A stretch of DNA of 64,000 nucleotides, from positions 3,426,031 to 3,490,030 of the forward strand of contig NZ_LT605203.1 in the NCBI RefSeq assembly GCF_900089495.1, given 5' to 3'. Each line of letters opens with the position of its first letter. Positions within the stretch are counted from its first letter, which is position 1. The notes beneath the pieces were generated by a model. The model searched no databases, was not told where the DNA came from, and saw nothing but the letters and a program-made list of their open reading frames with translations. A program made the translations under genes and the position numbers. Shown here in pieces: positions 36,399-45,744 of this stretch. This DNA is from Thiomonas sp. X19. Lineage in GTDB: Bacteria > Pseudomonadota > Gammaproteobacteria > Burkholderiales > Burkholderiaceae_C.

Positions 36399-37622
36399 AT
36401 GAGTGCATCGCTTTTTGCCAGCGTGGACATGGCCCCGCGCGACCCCATCCTCGGCCTGAACGAGCAATTCCAGGCCGACCCCAACCCGAGCAAGGTCAAC
36501 CTCGGCGTGGGCGTTTACACCGACGAGAACGGCAAACTGCCCCTGCTGGCCTGCGTCAAAGAAGCGGAAAACCTGCTGGCCGAGAGCCCGAAGCCGCGCG
36601 GCTACCTGCCCATCGACGGCATCGCTGCCTATGACCAGGCGGTGCAAGACCTGGTGTTCGGCGCCGGCAGTGATCTGCTGGGCGCGGGACGCGTGGTCAC
36701 GGTGCAAGCCCTGGGCGGCACCGGCGGCCTGAAGCTGGGGGCCGATTTCCTCAAGCGCCTGAACCCCGCCGCGCAGGTGCTGATTTCCGACCCGAGCTGG
36801 GAAAACCACCGCGCCCTGTTCGAGTCCGCCGGCTTCGTCGTGGGCAACTACCCGTATTACGACGCCAAGGCACGCGGCATCGCCTTCGACGCCATGCTGG
36901 GCGCGTTGAATCGGACGGCCGCCGGCACCGTGATCGTGCTGCACGCCTGTTGCCACAACCCCACCGGCTACGACCTGCAGCCGGAGCAATGGGAGCAGGT
37001 CATCGCCGCGCTCAAGGCGCGCGGCCTGGTTCCCTTCCTCGACATGGCCTACCAGGGCTTCGGCTTCGGCCTGAAGGAAGACGGCGCCGTGATCCAGCAA
37101 TTCGTCGCCAGCGGCCTGGACTTCTTCGTCTCCACCTCGTTCTCCAAGAGCTTCTCGCTCTACGGCGAGCGGGTCGGCGCGCTCAGCGTGGTCTGCGCCA
37201 GCAAGGATGAAGCCGCCCGCGTGCTGTCCCAACTCAAGCGCGTCATCCGCACCAACTATTCCAACCCGCCCACCCATGGCGCCCAGGTCGTGGCCACCGT
37301 GCTCTCCACCCCCGCGCTGCGCGCGCAGTGGGAACAGGAACTGGCCAATATGCGCGAGCGCATTCGCACCATGCGGGTCGCCCTGGTCGATCGCTTGAAG
37401 GCACAAGGCGTCAACACCGATTTGAGCTTCATCACCCGCCAGAAAGGCATGTTCAGCTACTCCGGCCTGAGCGCCGAGCAGATGGAAGCGCTGCGCACGC
37501 AGCACGGCATCTACGGCGTCAGCACCGGTCGCATCTGCGTGGCCGCGCTCAACACCCGCAACATCGATTACGTCGCCAAAGCCATGGCAGCGGCCATGCA
37601 GTCCGAAAAGGGCATGGCCTGA
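36399..37622 (+). CDS. tyrB: Aromatic amino acid / aspartate aminotransferase (class I)
   Basis: A 407-residue PLP enzyme of the aspartate/aromatic aminotransferase subgroup. It has the NLGVGVYTDENGKLP substrate arm, the HACCHNPTGYD motif, and the PLP lysine in STSFSKSFSLYGERVGAL. The arginine that binds the substrate carboxylate is in STGRICVAALN. Such enzymes interconvert aspartate, tyrosine and phenylalanine with 2-oxoglutarate; AspC and TyrB cannot be separated by eye. It stands alone and is divergent from uvrB, as is common in beta-proteobacteria. Confidence 0.88.
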   Translation: MSASLFASVDMAPRDPILGLNEQFQADPNPSKVNLGVGVYTDENGKLPLLACVKEAENLLAESPKPRGYLPIDGIAAYDQAVQDLVFGAGSDLLGAGRVVTVQALGGTGGLKLGADFLKRLNPAAQVLISDPSWENHRALFESAGFVVGNYPYYDAKARGIAFDAMLGALNRTAAGTVIVLHACCHNPTGYDLQPEQWEQVIAALKARGLVPFLDMAYQGFGFGLKEDGAVIQQFVASGLDFFVSTSFSKSFSLYGERVGALSVVCASKDEAARVLSQLKRVIRTNYSNPPTHGAQVVATVLSTPALRAQWEQELANMRERIRTMRVALVDRLKAQGVNTDLSFITRQKGMFSYSGLSAEQMEALRTQHGIYGVSTGRICVAALNTRNIDYVAKAMAAAMQSEKGMA

Positions 37623-37791
37623 GTGCTGGGTACTTTCGCTATTTTCGCCCTTCCCGCCGCGATGCCCGGGCCCTATGCCCGCCCTGCTTCCGCCCCGAAT
37701 TCCCGACCCTGCCAAGGGGGCGGGATCCTGGGTGCGTGCAGGCAGATGGCTAGCCCGGTCGTAAAATTGCTGCATTGCACAAGGAGTCGAA

Positions 37792-39069
37792 ATGGTTTAT
37801 GACTGGTATGAATCGCAGCGCGCCATGCTCAGCCCACTGGCCGAGTTTGCCGAGGCTGCGTCCAAGTTCTACACCAATCCCTTGTGGCCCTTGTCGCAGA
37901 CGCCCGGCGCCCAGCGCCTGTCGGCCAGCTACGAGTTGATGCACCGCCTGCTCAAGAGCTACGAAAAACCCGCGTTCGGCATCACCTCGGTGAAGGTGGA
38001 TGGGCGCGAAATCGCCATCCAGGAACAAGTGGCGCTGGACAAGCCCTTCTGTCGCTTGCTGCGCTTCAAACGTTTCACCGACGACCCGAAGATGCTCGAG
38101 CGGCTGAAAAACGCGCCGACCGTGCTGATCGTGGCGCCACTCTCCGGCCACCATGCCACCCTGCTGCGCGACACCGTGCGCACCATGCTGCAGGACCACA
38201 AGGTCTTCATCACCGACTGGGTTGACGCGCGCATGGTGCCCACCGAGCAAGGCGGGTTCTCGCTCGACGATTACATCGCGTACGTGCAGGAATTCATCCG
38301 CCACATCGGCCCCGACGTGCACGTCATGTCGGTGTGCCAGCCCACCGTGCCGGTGCTGGCCGCGATCTCGCTGATGGCCTCGGCCGGGGAAGCCACGCCG
38401 CGCAGCATGGTGATGATGGGCGGGCCGATCGACGCACGCAAATCGCCCACGGCGGTGAACAATCTGGCGATGAACAAGAGCTACGAATGGTTCGAAACCA
38501 ACGTCATTTACCGTGTGCCGGTGAACTATCCCGGCGCCGGCCGCCGCGTCTACCCCGGCTTTTTGCAACACACCGGCTTCGTCGCGATGAACCCGGACCG
38601 GCACTTCAATTCGCACTACGACTTTTTCCTCGACCTGGTGCGCGGCGACACCGATGACGCCGAAGCCCACCGCAGCTTCTATGACGAATACAACGCCGTG
38701 CTCGACCTGCCGGCCGAGTACTACCTCGACACCATCCGCATCGTGTTCCAGGACTTCGCCCTGGTCCATGGCACGTGGACCGTGCATGGCAAACCGGTGC
38801 GGCCGCAAGACATTCGCAACACCGCGCTGATGACCATCGAAGGCGAGCTCGACGACATCTCCGGCGCCGGCCAGACCGAAGCCGCGCATCAACTCTGCAC
38901 CGGCGTTCCAGAGGCCGACAGCACCCACTTCACCGTGCCCGGTGCCGGCCACTACGGCATTTTCGCCGGCCGCCGCTGGCGCGACATCACCTACCCCCGC
39001 GTGCGCGACTTCATCGCCGCCCATCGCGAAGGCGCGGTGCAAAAAGCGCCCCGCCGCCGCACCGCCTGA
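37792..39069 (+). CDS. phaZ: Intracellular polyhydroxyalkanoate depolymerase
   Basis: A 425-residue alpha/beta-hydrolase of the intracellular PhaZ family (type PhaZa1 of Cupriavidus). The nucleophile is a cysteine in MSVCQPTVPV rather than the serine of secreted depolymerases. The start MVYDWYESQRAML is characteristic. It breaks down stored PHB granules. AAGGAG lies seven bases before the ATG, and a plausible promoter (GTAAAAT as -10) lies just upstream. No PHA synthase is in the window. The last residues are basic (APRRRTA), which may help granule binding. Confidence 0.93.
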   Translation: MVYDWYESQRAMLSPLAEFAEAASKFYTNPLWPLSQTPGAQRLSASYELMHRLLKSYEKPAFGITSVKVDGREIAIQEQVALDKPFCRLLRFKRFTDDPKMLERLKNAPTVLIVAPLSGHHATLLRDTVRTMLQDHKVFITDWVDARMVPTEQGGFSLDDYIAYVQEFIRHIGPDVHVMSVCQPTVPVLAAISLMASAGEATPRSMVMMGGPIDARKSPTAVNNLAMNKSYEWFETNVIYRVPVNYPGAGRRVYPGFLQHTGFVAMNPDRHFNSHYDFFLDLVRGDTDDAEAHRSFYDEYNAVLDLPAEYYLDTIRIVFQDFALVHGTWTVHGKPVRPQDIRNTALMTIEGELDDISGAGQTEAAHQLCTGVPEADSTHFTVPGAGHYGIFAGRRWRDITYPRVRDFIAAHREGAVQKAPRRRTA

Positions 39070-39138
39070 ACGATCGGCGCACATCGATCGGCGCGAACCG
39101 GCCCGCAAGGCGCAAAGGACCGCGGACGAACAACTCGC

Positions 39139-39846
39139 ATGAGTGCCCCAAGCCTGGCCGACCGCATCGACGCGGCCCTGCCGCAAACGCAGTGCACCCG
39201 CTGCGGCTATGCCGATTGCCGCGCCTATGCCGAGGCCGTGGCGACGGGTCTGGCCGGCATCAACCAATGCCCGCCGGGGGGCGCCGAAGGCGTTGCGCGG
39301 CTGGCCGCCATCACCGGCCGACCGCCCGTGCCGCTCAATCCCGCACATGGCGTCGAAGGCCCGCGCCGCATTGCGGTGGTCGACGAGGCCTGGTGCATCG
39401 GCTGCACGCTGTGCATCGACGCCTGCCCGGTGGACGTCATCGCCGGTGCGCCCAAGCGCATGCACGGCGTTCTGGCGGACGGCTGCACCGGTTGCGAACT
39501 CTGCCTGCCTCCCTGCCCGATGGACTGCATCCACCTGCAGCCCATCGGCGACCCCATGCTGGCAACCCGGACCGGCTGGAACGCCTGGAGCGCTCCCCTG
39601 GCGCAGCAGGCCCGGCAGCGCTATGCGGCGCACCGCAAACGGCTCGAGCGGCGCAGCCACAATCGCCCCGATGGCTTGCCAACAACGGGCTTTGCAACCC
39701 AGGGCTTGCCTGCAAAGGCTGCTGGCCCCATGCAGCCTGCCGATTCACCGCCACACGAAACGACCTCGGCTTCAGCGCCCAAGAAAGACCTGATTGCGGC
39801 CGCACTGGAGCGCGCGCGCCAGCGCCAGGCCCAGCGCAAAGCCTGA
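39139..39846 (+). CDS. rnfB: RnfB-like ferredoxin electron-transport protein
   Basis: A 235-residue protein with an N-terminal four-cysteine Fe-S domain (TQCTRCGYADCRAYA...NQCPPGG) followed by two ferredoxin motifs, CIGCTLCIDACPVD and CTGCELCLPPCPMDC. This is the layout of RnfB, but the membrane-anchoring N-terminus of complete Rnf complexes is missing and no other rnf gene is nearby. Stand-alone forms like this are common in beta-proteobacteria next to nth. It probably carries electrons, perhaps to the Fe-S cluster of endonuclease III; that link is inference. Confidence 0.88.
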   Translation: MSAPSLADRIDAALPQTQCTRCGYADCRAYAEAVATGLAGINQCPPGGAEGVARLAAITGRPPVPLNPAHGVEGPRRIAVVDEAWCIGCTLCIDACPVDVIAGAPKRMHGVLADGCTGCELCLPPCPMDCIHLQPIGDPMLATRTGWNAWSAPLAQQARQRYAAHRKRLERRSHNRPDGLPTTGFATQGLPAKAAGPMQPADSPPHETTSASAPKKDLIAAALERARQRQAQRKA

Positions 39847-39924
39847 GCCGGCAAGGCAAGACCAGGCGTCGGCCGCTTCACTGCAGCGCAGCCCCGGCCC
39901 TCCATTCAAGGCGACAATTCAACC

Positions 39925-40569
39925 ATGCAAAAAGCCGCCATTCAAAGCCTGTTCGCACGCCTGCAGGCCGCCAATCCGCAGCCGCGCAGCGAGCTGGAGT
40001 ACCGCAACCCCTTCGAGTTGCTGGTGGCCGTGGCGCTGTCGGCCCAGGCCACGGACGTCAGCGTCAACAAGGCCACGCCCGCCCTGTTCGCCGCCGCGCC
40101 CACGCCGCAAGCGATGGCCGCCTTGGGGGAAGACGGCATCGCGCCCTACATCCGCACCATCGGCCTGTATCGCACCAAGGCGAAGAATGTGGCTGCGCTC
40201 AGCCGCATGCTGGTGGAACTGCACGGCGGCCAGGTGCCGAGCCAGCGCGAAGCCCTGGAGGCCTTGCCGGGAGTGGGTCGCAAAACGGCCAACGTGGTGC
40301 TGAACATCGCCTTCGGCCAAGCCACGCTGGCGGTGGACACGCATATCTTCCGCGTCGCCAACCGCCTCGGCCTGGCGCGCGGTAAGACGCCGCTGGAGGT
40401 GGAAACCAAGCTGATGAAGGTCGTGCCCGCCGCCTACCTGCACGACGCCCACCACTGGCTCATCCTTCATGGGCGCTATGTCTGCAAGGCGCGCAAGCCT
40501 GAATGCTGGCGCTGCGATCTGGCCGATCTGTGCGCGCACCAACCCAAAACGCCGGGGCCCTCGGCATGA
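39925..40569 (+). CDS. nth: Endonuclease III
   Basis: A 214-residue base-excision repair glycosylase/AP lyase for oxidised pyrimidines. The helix-hairpin-helix reads LPGVGRKTANVVL with the catalytic Lys, and the catalytic Asp is in VDTHIFRVANRL. The C-terminal Cys-x6-Cys-x2-Cys-x5-Cys loop for the [4Fe-4S] cluster is CKARKPECWRCDLADLC. It follows rnfB by 78 bases and overlaps the next gene as ATGA. Confidence 0.96.
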   Translation: MQKAAIQSLFARLQAANPQPRSELEYRNPFELLVAVALSAQATDVSVNKATPALFAAAPTPQAMAALGEDGIAPYIRTIGLYRTKAKNVAALSRMLVELHGGQVPSQREALEALPGVGRKTANVVLNIAFGQATLAVDTHIFRVANRLGLARGKTPLEVETKLMKVVPAAYLHDAHHWLILHGRYVCKARKPECWRCDLADLCAHQPKTPGPSA

Positions 40570-41531
40570 GCGGTATGCCACGAGCGGCCTGGCATGGCCA
40601 AAGCCGGGTTCCGCGCCCTCTGCGCCGGGCTGGCACCGCCACACGGAGCCAGGTTCTTGGCGCCCTGCTGCTCGCCGCCCTGTTCGTCGGCCTGCTGCCC
40701 ATCGCCCAAGCCAGCATCAGCGTGCGCGACGATACCGGCAAGTTGGTGCTGCTGGCGCATCCGGCACAGCGCATCGTCGCGCTGTCGCCGCAGCTGGTGG
40801 AATTGAGCTATGCCGCCGGAGCGGGCAGCAAGCTCATTGCCACCGTGCAACATGCCGACGCACCATCCGCCGCGCGCAAGCTGCCGCGCGTGGGTGATGC
40901 CTTCGCGCTCAATCTGGAAGCCATCGCCAGCCTGAAGCCCGATCTCATCCTGGCCTGGAAATCAGGCACGCCGCCGCGCCAAATCGACACCCTGCAGCGC
41001 CTCGGCATTCCGGTGTACTGGAGCCAGACCGACAGCTTGCAAGCCATCGCCAACACGGTGCGGCGCATTGGTGAGCTGGCCGGCACCGATGCCGTGGCCA
41101 GTCCCTGGGTGCGCGACTTCGACGCCCGCATGGCGGCCTTGCGCGCACGCTACGCCCGGCAGGCGCCGGTGCGGGTGTTCTACCAGGTCTGGGGCGACCC
41201 GCTGATGACCGTGGGCGGGCCGCAACTCATCAACCAGGCGATTGACTTGTGCGGTGGCGTCAACCCCTTCGCCGCGTTGCCGCTGCTGGCGCCGAGCATC
41301 AGCCGCGAAGCGGTGATCGCCGCGGACCCGCAACTCATCGTCGCCGCCAGCTCCAATGCCGACGCGCTCGACGCCTGGACCCGCGACTCCGAGGTCAGCG
41401 CCGTGCGCCACCGCCAGCTCGTGCTGCTCAACCCGCACCAGTTGCCGCGCATGGGCGCGCAGGTGCTGGACGGCGTGGCGCAACTCTGCGCCGCCATCGC
41501 CCGCACCCGCAGCATCGACGGTGGGCGATGA
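40566..41531 (+). CDS. btuF: Cobalamin/iron-complex ABC transporter periplasmic binding protein, BtuF-like
   Basis: A 321-residue periplasmic binding protein (helical-backbone type). An N-terminal signal anchor/peptide (VLGALLLAALFVGLLPIAQA) precedes a typical start VRDDTGKLVLLAHPAQRIVALSPQLVELSYAAG. Substrate could be B12, haem or a siderophore, but the convergent btuB-C-D genes under a cobalamin riboswitch make B12 likely. The ATG overlaps the nth stop by four bases, so it may be expressed from the nth promoter. Its stop is 10 bases from that of btuD on the other strand. Unlike btuBCD, it has no riboswitch of its own. Confidence 0.8.
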   Translation: MSGMPRAAWHGQSRVPRPLRRAGTATRSQVLGALLLAALFVGLLPIAQASISVRDDTGKLVLLAHPAQRIVALSPQLVELSYAAGAGSKLIATVQHADAPSAARKLPRVGDAFALNLEAIASLKPDLILAWKSGTPPRQIDTLQRLGIPVYWSQTDSLQAIANTVRRIGELAGTDAVASPWVRDFDARMAALRARYARQAPVRVFYQVWGDPLMTVGGPQLINQAIDLCGGVNPFAALPLLAPSISREAVIAADPQLIVAASSNADALDAWTRDSEVSAVRHRQLVLLNPHQLPRMGAQVLDGVAQLCAAIARTRSIDGGR

Positions 41532-41541
41532 GTCCGACTCT

Positions 41542-42282
41542 TCAAACCGGCAGCCACAAGTCGGGGCCATCCTGGCGCGGCACGCGCTGCCAGTCGCAGC
41601 CGTAAAGCCGCTGCAGGGGATGCGCCTGCAGGGCCTGGTCGACGGGGCCGGCGATCCACTGCCCACCGGGCACCAGACCCAGCACATGGGTGGCCACATG
41701 CGCCACCCAGTTCACATCATGCGCAGCGAACACGATGCCCTGTTGCGGCAACCCGCGCAGCAAGCGCGCCACCAGGCCCTGATGCGCCGGGTCCTGGAAC
41801 GAGACGGGCTCGTCCAGCAGCAGCAGCGGCGTGCGCTGTGCCAAGACCTGGGCCAGGGCGACGCGCTGGCGTTCGCCGGCCGAGAGTTGCAGCACATGCC
41901 GATGGGCGAGATGCGCTGCATCCACCCGGCGCAGGCAGTCCATCGCCGCGGCGTCGTCAACGCTGTGCTGCGCCAGGGTCACGGCATGCAGCACGGCGAT
42001 GCCGAAGCGGTCGCGCGGCTGGCTGGGCAGAAACGCGCGCTGTTGCGCCAGCGCGCGCGGCGACAACGCCGACAGGGCCGTGCCGCCCAGCAGCACCGGA
42101 GCCGGCCCCTCGCCCAGGCCGGCCAATTGTCGCAGCAGGGTGGACTTGCCCGCGCCGTTGCGCCCGAGTACCGCCCAGCGCTCACCCCGCCGCACCTGCA
42201 TGCACAACTGGCGCAGCAACAGACGCGGGCCGATGCGCACATCCAGCCGGTCGGCGGCAAGCAGCGCGGTGGACGGATTCAT
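41542..42282 (-). CDS. btuD: Cobalamin ABC transporter ATP-binding protein, BtuD-like
   Basis: A 246-residue ABC ATPase. Walker A is GRNGAGKS, the signature is LSAGERQR, Walker B is LLLLDEPVSFQDP and the H-loop is AAHDVNWV. The ATG at 42282 overlaps the permease stop (ATGA), so it is translationally coupled to btuC. It drives import of B12 delivered by BtuF through BtuC. It is the last gene of the riboswitch-controlled operon. Confidence 0.88.
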   Translation of the reverse strand: MNPSTALLAADRLDVRIGPRLLLRQLCMQVRRGERWAVLGRNGAGKSTLLRQLAGLGEGPAPVLLGGTALSALSPRALAQQRAFLPSQPRDRFGIAVLHAVTLAQHSVDDAAAMDCLRRVDAAHLAHRHVLQLSAGERQRVALAQVLAQRTPLLLLDEPVSFQDPAHQGLVARLLRGLPQQGIVFAAHDVNWVAHVATHVLGLVPGGQWIAGPVDQALQAHPLQRLYGCDWQRVPRQDGPDLWLPV

Positions 42283-43259
42283 CGCGGCTGCCGGATCAAC
42301 AGCAGAATGAACACCGGCGCACCGATCAAGGCGGTGATGGCGCCGACCGGCAGTTCGTAAGGCATGGCCACGCCCCGCGCCAGGGAATCGGCCGCCACCA
42401 CCAGCGCCGCGCCCACCAAGGGCACGGCCCAGCATTGCTGGCGCATGCGCACCACGCCGAACATGCGCAGCAAGTGCGGCACGACCAGGCCGACGAAGCC
42501 CACCGCGCCGGCTTCGGCCACCGCGGCGCCCGTGGCCACGGCGGCCAGCAGCACCAGCCCGAGGCGCAGGCGATGCACCGGCTCGCCGAGCAGCCAGGCA
42601 TGCTCGCTGCCCAGCGCCAGCCGGTCGAACGCACGGCCCCATCCCGCCAGAATCGCAGCCAGCACGATGGCCACCAGGCACAGCCAGCGACCGAAGCGCG
42701 CACCCGACAAATCCCCCACCAGCCAGAACACCGCGCCGCGCAAACTCTGCTCCGGCACCAGCGCCAGCAGCAAGGTGGAGCCGGCGGCGAACACCGCCGA
42801 GAGCATGGCGCCGATCAGAATGAGCTGGGCCGGCGCCTCGTCATCCGGGCTGGCCATGGCGCGGCGGCCCAGCAGCAGCAACAGCCCCAGCGCCGCCAGC
42901 GCCCCGCCGACGCTGCCCAGCCAGAGCTGTCTGCCGAAAACCACCAGCATGGCAATGGCCCCCATGCCGGCACCTGCGGAGGCGCCGAGCACATAGGGGT
43001 CGGCCAGGGGGTTGCGCAGCACGAGTTGCATGGCCAGCCCGGCCAGCGCCAGCAAGGCTCCAGCCCCGGCACCGGCCAGCACGCGCGGAATGCGCAACTG
43101 CGCGATGATCGGCCAGTTCCAGCCGCCCGCGCCCACGCTCACGCCCAGCAGCACCGCCAGCACCAGCACACCGGCCGTCATGGCCAGCAAGCGGCCGCTG
43201 TGCGGCTCGATGCGGCGGCCGGTCAGTTCCGGGGCTTGGTCGATGGTGGGAGCGGACAT
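42279..43259 (-). CDS. btuC: Cobalamin ABC transporter permease, BtuC-like (FecCD family)
   Basis: A 326-residue membrane protein with about ten spans of the FecCD/BtuC family. Recognisable conserved parts are RIPRVLAGAGAGALLALAG, NPLADPYVLGASAGAG, GAVGFVGLVVPHLLRM and the C-terminal ELPVGAITALIGAPVFILLL. It forms the inner membrane channel with BtuD. It follows btuB by 38 bases on the same strand. Confidence 0.9.
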   Translation of the reverse strand: MSAPTIDQAPELTGRRIEPHSGRLLAMTAGVLVLAVLLGVSVGAGGWNWPIIAQLRIPRVLAGAGAGALLALAGLAMQLVLRNPLADPYVLGASAGAGMGAIAMLVVFGRQLWLGSVGGALAALGLLLLLGRRAMASPDDEAPAQLILIGAMLSAVFAAGSTLLLALVPEQSLRGAVFWLVGDLSGARFGRWLCLVAIVLAAILAGWGRAFDRLALGSEHAWLLGEPVHRLRLGLVLLAAVATGAAVAEAGAVGFVGLVVPHLLRMFGVVRMRQQCWAVPLVGAALVVAADSLARGVAMPYELPVGAITALIGAPVFILLLIRQPR

Positions 43260-43297
43260 GGGGAGAACGGCGTGAGCAGGACGGCATACCGCGTGGG

Positions 43298-45289
43298 TCA
43301 GGAACCCAGCGGTCGCCAGGTCAGACCCAGAAACACGCCAAAGGGTTCACGGTTGTAGCTGTAGGCCGTCTGATACTTCTTGTCGAACAGATTCTGCACC
43401 CGCGCATTCCAGCTCCACTGCGGCGTGATCGGGCCGCTGGCGGTGAGGTCGACGGTGGTGTAGGCGCCGAGGGTGGTCGGATTGCCGTTGGCATCGTTGT
43501 CCCAGCGCGGACCACTGTAATGCAGGGTTGCGCCATACAGCACATTGCCGATGGCGTGATTCACGCTGACATTGGCCAGGCTGCGCGCCCTTCGCTGCAA
43601 TGTGGGATCGCCCGGCAAACTGGTGTTCACCGGCTGCTGCAGGGTCAGGTTGGCGTCATAGGCCCAGCCATGCCAGGCACCGCGACCCGTCAGTTCGAGG
43701 CCGCGGGTACGGCTGCTGGCGATGTTCTGGAAAGTGCTGGTGTTGTAGTCGTAGATCCACTGATCGGTCGCCTGGGTCTGGAACAGCGTGGCGCGCAGCA
43801 CGTTCGGCCCCTGCGACCACTGCAGCCCGGCTTCGGCGGAATGGGCTTTCTCCGGCCGCAGCGCGGGGTTGCCGTAATACGGTGCGTACAGGTAGCCCAG
43901 CGGGGCGGCATTGAACGCGGTGGAGTAACTGGCAATCGCCTTGAAGCCGCCGCCCAGTTCATGCCCATAACCCAAATAACCCGTGTTCTGCCCCGAGTAG
44001 CCGCCGATGCTGTCGTGGCGCAGGTTCAACTGGATTTGATTGCCGCTGAACGCGCCATTCAAGCCGACGAACACCGCGTTGGCATTGCGGCTGGTGGCGT
44101 TGATGGAGCCGGTCAGCGACGTGATGGACTGGCGCTGCAGATCCAGCCCGGCTGTGGCTGTCCAGGCGCTGTCGAGTTGGACCACATTGCGCCAAAGCAG
44201 TTGCTGGGTACGGGTGCGGTAGTTGATGTCGTACGGATAAGCGCTGAAATTGTCCACGGTATTCGCAGTGGCTTGTTGCGACAGACTGAGGTGCGAGGTC
44301 CAGTTCGTCGCCAGTTGGTTGTCGCTGAACAGTTGATACAAAGACTGCGTGGTGCTGCTCAGGTTGGTATCCGTCGGGCTGGCGTAGGCGCCATAGCTGT
44401 CGTAACTTGCCCGGCCTTCGCTGCGAAACGCGCGCAGCCCCAGCGATTGCCCCGGCGTCAGCTCCTGCACGATCGAGCCGTTGATCGTGGTGTTGCGATA
44501 GCCGTTCGCATTGGGGTTGACATGGCTCTGCTGCTCCGGATTGATCGACGAAATGCCCTGCGTGGTGTAGCGGCTGATTCCTGCTTGCAACTGCGTCTTC
44601 CCCACTTCCCCGCTGGCGTTGGCCGAGACGGTTGCGGTGTTGCGGCTACCGGCGGTCACCGAGACCGAGGCCTGCGGAGTCTTCGCGCCCTTGCGCGTGG
44701 TGATGAGCACCACGCCGCCAATCGCCCCCGAGCCGTAGATGGCAGAGACGTTGCCGCGGATGATTTCGATGCGCTGGATCTGGTCGGTCGTGAAGTTGTT
44801 GAGATAGGACGTCCCGGTGGTGTCCTGCGCGTTGATCGGCACGCCATCGAGCAGCACCAGCACGTCGGTACCGCCAAAGCCGCGCACGAACACATTGCCG
44901 CTCTGTCCCGGCCCGCCATTGGACGTGACCTGCACACCCGCCGCCTGCTGCAGCAAAGTGGCGAGGTTCTGCACGCCCGACTCCTCGATCTGCTCGCGCG
45001 TGATCACGCTCACGCTGGGCAGCGCGCTGGACAAGGACTGTGGATAGCCGCTGGCCGACACCACCACGGGCGGCAGCGCCGTGGCCGCGGCTGCCGTTTG
45101 GGCATGTGCAGCATGGCCCGTCAGGAGCGCCAGGGCGAGTGCGCCGAGCATGGGCATGACGGGCGGCCGCAACGCCGGCGCGCGAGGGGCTGCGCAGGCC
45201 GCGCCGGGAGATGCGGCAAAGCACGAGGCGAAGGGCGAGGCGGGCAGGCGCAAATCGTGGCGCTGCTTCGTGGAACGATGGTTTTTCAT
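43298..45289 (-). CDS. btuB: TonB-dependent outer membrane cobalamin receptor, BtuB-like
   Basis: A 663-residue outer-membrane receptor: signal peptide, TonB box region (PPVVVSASGYP), plug domain (SVSVITREQIEESG, FVRGFGGTDVLVLLDGVPIN, IEIIRGNVSAIYGSGAIGGVV) and a 22-strand barrel ending in Phe-rich strands (FGVFLGLTWRPLGS). B12 as the ligand is supported by the cobalamin riboswitch upstream. The ORF start gives an unusually long N-terminus; an internal Met before MLGALALALLTGHAAHA would give a normal signal peptide, so the true start may be about 45 codons further in. Confidence 0.93.
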   Translation of the reverse strand: MKNHRSTKQRHDLRLPASPFASCFAASPGAACAAPRAPALRPPVMPMLGALALALLTGHAAHAQTAAAATALPPVVVSASGYPQSLSSALPSVSVITREQIEESGVQNLATLLQQAAGVQVTSNGGPGQSGNVFVRGFGGTDVLVLLDGVPINAQDTTGTSYLNNFTTDQIQRIEIIRGNVSAIYGSGAIGGVVLITTRKGAKTPQASVSVTAGSRNTATVSANASGEVGKTQLQAGISRYTTQGISSINPEQQSHVNPNANGYRNTTINGSIVQELTPGQSLGLRAFRSEGRASYDSYGAYASPTDTNLSSTTQSLYQLFSDNQLATNWTSHLSLSQQATANTVDNFSAYPYDINYRTRTQQLLWRNVVQLDSAWTATAGLDLQRQSITSLTGSINATSRNANAVFVGLNGAFSGNQIQLNLRHDSIGGYSGQNTGYLGYGHELGGGFKAIASYSTAFNAAPLGYLYAPYYGNPALRPEKAHSAEAGLQWSQGPNVLRATLFQTQATDQWIYDYNTSTFQNIASSRTRGLELTGRGAWHGWAYDANLTLQQPVNTSLPGDPTLQRRARSLANVSVNHAIGNVLYGATLHYSGPRWDNDANGNPTTLGAYTTVDLTASGPITPQWSWNARVQNLFDKKYQTAYSYNREPFGVFLGLTWRPLGS

Positions 45290-45315
45290 GGGACTTCAGT
45301 CGATGGATAGCGGTT

Positions 45316-45335
45316 GCCGTGCTCCCCCGCACGGC
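45316..45335 (-). promoter_or_regulatory. Hairpin between the cobalamin riboswitch and btuB
   Basis: On the minus strand GCCGTGC (stem), a GGGGGA loop and GCACGGC form a perfect seven-base-pair hairpin ending 26 bases before the btuB ATG. The G-rich loop resembles a Shine-Dalgarno sequence. It is a plausible part of the riboswitch expression platform acting on translation. No poly-T follows, so it is not a clear terminator. Confidence 0.4.
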
Positions 45336-45436
45336 TGACCGAAATCGAAAACCGCATCGCCCCGACATGAAGCCACGCAGGCCGTGGGCCTGCGCGACGC
45401 GCAAGGCCCTGGCACCCAGCCTGCCTCACCCCGGGC

Positions 45437-45640
45437 AGCGCTGCGGTTTTCGCCTGTTGGCCGGTATCCGGGCTGGTGGACCTTCCCGATGCGCCTTCCC
45501 AGTGCCTTTGCAGGCGACCAGTGGCTTGTTGCATCGGGACGGCAGGCTCGCGCCTGCGTCCACGTACCGTTGCGGGGGCAGCACAGGCTGGATGCGTGCG
45601 AAGCCGGCATCACCCTGTTTCCCGTTTAACCGCGCGACCA
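45437..45640 (-). ncRNA. Cobalamin (adenosylcobalamin) riboswitch
   Basis: Read on the minus strand the segment contains the conserved cobalamin-aptamer blocks in order: CGGGAAACAGGGTGATGCC (about 45604-45622), GCTGCCCCCGCAACGGTA (about 45567-45584), a GGGAAGG block, and the B12 box CAGCCCGGATACCGGCC (45459-45475). It lies about 150 bases upstream of btuB and should switch the btuBCD operon off when cobalamin is plentiful. The rest of the 455-base gap between btuB and the zapB-like gene holds the expression platform and both promoters; no other gene was seen. Confidence 0.93.
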
Positions 45641-45744
45641 CGAATGGCCGCGCAAGCACCAACAGCATCATGGTAGGGGAAGGCCGGGGGAGACCCCGGT
45701 TCATGCCGTTCGAGGAGGCGAATCCTGGCACTAGAATCCGCCGC

